A stretch of 64,000 bases of DNA from Streptantibioticus parmotrematis. Its GTDB lineage: Bacteria; Actinomycetota; Actinomycetes; Streptomycetales; Streptomycetaceae. The DNA is taken from assembly GCF_019890615.1 (NCBI RefSeq), contig NZ_JAINVZ010000002.1, positions 310,001-374,000 of the forward strand, given 5' to 3'. Position 1 is the stretch's first letter, and each line of letters starts with the position of its first letter. A program made the translations under genes and the position numbers. This document shows, piece by piece, positions 63,120 through 64,000 of this stretch. The notes below the pieces were generated by a model, which searched no databases, had not been told where the DNA came from, and worked only from the letters and a program-made list of their open reading frames with translations.

Positions 63120-64000
63120 ATGCCGACCAGCCCCGCCGCCTCCCGACTGCCCGTCCCCCACCCCGCCGCTCCGGAGGTCCGCACCGCCCCCGCTGCGGAC
63201 GCCGCCCTCCCCACCGCCGACGTCGTCGTCGCCCACACCCTGCTCAACTGCCTGCTGCGCGAGGTCTCCGCGCCCGCGCACCGCACCGCCGTCGTCGGCG
63301 ACCACCTGCACCTGCGGCTGCCCGCGCGGGACGTGCTGCTGCGGGTGGCGCTGCGCCGCACCTCGCTGCTGGGCGCCCACCGCTTCACCGGCCCGGTGGC
63401 GGTCCGCGCGGACGACGGCTGGCGGCCGGTCGGCTGGCGGCGGCTCGCGGAGTACGTGCGTGACGAGCTGGACGCGCGCACCGGCGTGGCCAACGAGGAG
63501 TTCGTGGCCCAGGTCGTCTCCAGCCACGAGGGCGTCACCGCGGGCCTCGCCGCCCGCCATGCCGCTCCCCGCCAAGCCCCGGAGCCCGCCACCCACCACG
63601 CCGCACCCCGGCAAGCCCCGGAGCCCGCCGCCGACCCCCGTACCGCCCGCTACCTGGAGTCCGAGCGCGCGCTGCTGTTCGGTCACCGCTTCCACCCCAC
63701 GCCCAAGGCCCGTTCCGCCGACCGGAGCGCGTGGCGGCGTTACGCGCCCGAGGCGTGGGCCCGCTTCCCGCTGCGTCATCTCGCGGTCCGCGCCGACCTG
63801 GTGGCGGGGGAGTGCGCCGAGCCGGGCGCGGACGCGGCGATCGACCGGCTGCGCCCGGTCCCGGCCGGACACCGGCTGCTGCCCGTCCACCCCTGGCAGT
63901 TCGAACTGCTGGGCGAAACACCGCTGTTGCGCGCCGCGATCGCGCGCGGCGAGGTGCTGGACCTGGGCACCGGCGGGCCGTCCTTCGCGCCGACCGCGTC
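63120..64000 (+). CDS. Second IucA/IucC siderophore synthetase (3' end outside window)
   Basis: About 293 residues are visible from ATG 63120; the gene runs off the right edge. Synthetase landmarks: ARYLESERALLFGHRFHPTPKARS (GHxxHPxxKxR), AWARFPLRHLAVRADL and HRLLPVHPWQFELL (PVHPWQ). A low-complexity insert around residues 140-170 (nt 63551-63630) repeats HAAPRQAPEPAT twice. It is 106 bp after the first synthetase and in the same operon; the two probably act on different ends of one carboxylate. Confidence 0.9.
   Translation, partial: MPTSPAASRLPVPHPAAPEVRTAPAADAALPTADVVVAHTLLNCLLREVSAPAHRTAVVGDHLHLRLPARDVLLRVALRRTSLLGAHRFTGPVAVRADDGWRPVGWRRLAEYVRDELDARTGVANEEFVAQVVSSHEGVTAGLAARHAAPRQAPEPATHHAAPRQAPEPAADPRTARYLESERALLFGHRFHPTPKARSADRSAWRRYAPEAWARFPLRHLAVRADLVAGECAEPGADAAIDRLRPVPAGHRLLPVHPWQFELLGETPLLRAAIARGEVLDLGTGGPSFAPTA

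Overview
The window is very GC-rich with GTG starts, stop/start overlaps (ATGA, GTGA) and actinomycete-specific families (WhiB, DUF397, DUF1707, DUF4245, SAV_915, DUF6542, DUF7848, BldB/WhiJ-type XRE regulators). This points to the chromosome of a Streptomyces or close relative. No rRNA, tRNA, CRISPR array, insertion sequence or prophage was seen.

Layout. 1-4237: the end of a RidA gene, then two divergent regulator/target pairs (WYL regulator with a VOC protein; FAD monooxygenase with a LysR regulator), each with an inverted repeat between the partners. 4314-7315: an XRE regulator with five consecutive DUF397 genes, divergent from a three-gene coupled operon of unknown small proteins. 7194-8929: a secreted GH18 chitinase with a DasR-type operator. 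9194-21542: a complete Tad/Flp pilus locus (CpaB, TadZ, two TadE, TadA ATPase, TadB, TadC, an orphan LuxR response regulator, Flp pilin, TadG, lipoproteins, OmpA, TadV peptidase), interrupted by a DUF192 gene on the other strand. 21667-30313: aldo/keto reductase, cis-type isoprenyl transferase, PIN-PhoH protein, a lytic-transglycosylase-like protein behind a long structured leader, an AI-2E family transporter, and ahpD-ahpC divergent from oxyR. 30398-38784: PadR-ABC-FtsX operon, a class A penicillin-binding protein and a GAF-SpoIIE-ATPase protein.

38837-54288: mainly housekeeping. A methyltransferase and a DUF402 protein are followed by class II and class I fumarases separated by a ribbon-helix-helix/PIN toxin-antitoxin pair, DUF1707, WhiB, glpX, DUF4245, a nitroreductase, xseB-xseA, DUF6542, ppgK, ispH and ychF. 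54450-58946: a coupled trio (SAV_915-like, a 38-residue WXG100-like peptide, a membrane protein), a secreted lipase, a Pro/Thr-linker membrane protein and a methyltransferase. 58960-64000: an iron-controlled NRPS-independent siderophore locus (FhuF-type reductase, ATP-grasp ligase, two IucA/IucC synthetases) divergent around a near-perfect iron box; the second synthetase runs off the right edge.

The most notable points are the siderophore locus with its ATP-grasp/IucA-C/IucA-C order, a structured RNA candidate upstream of the transglycosylase-like gene, an oxyR gene with no ATG/GTG/TTG start, the five-copy DUF397 array, the miniature WXG100-like gene, and short direct repeats that duplicate stop codons at gene ends.
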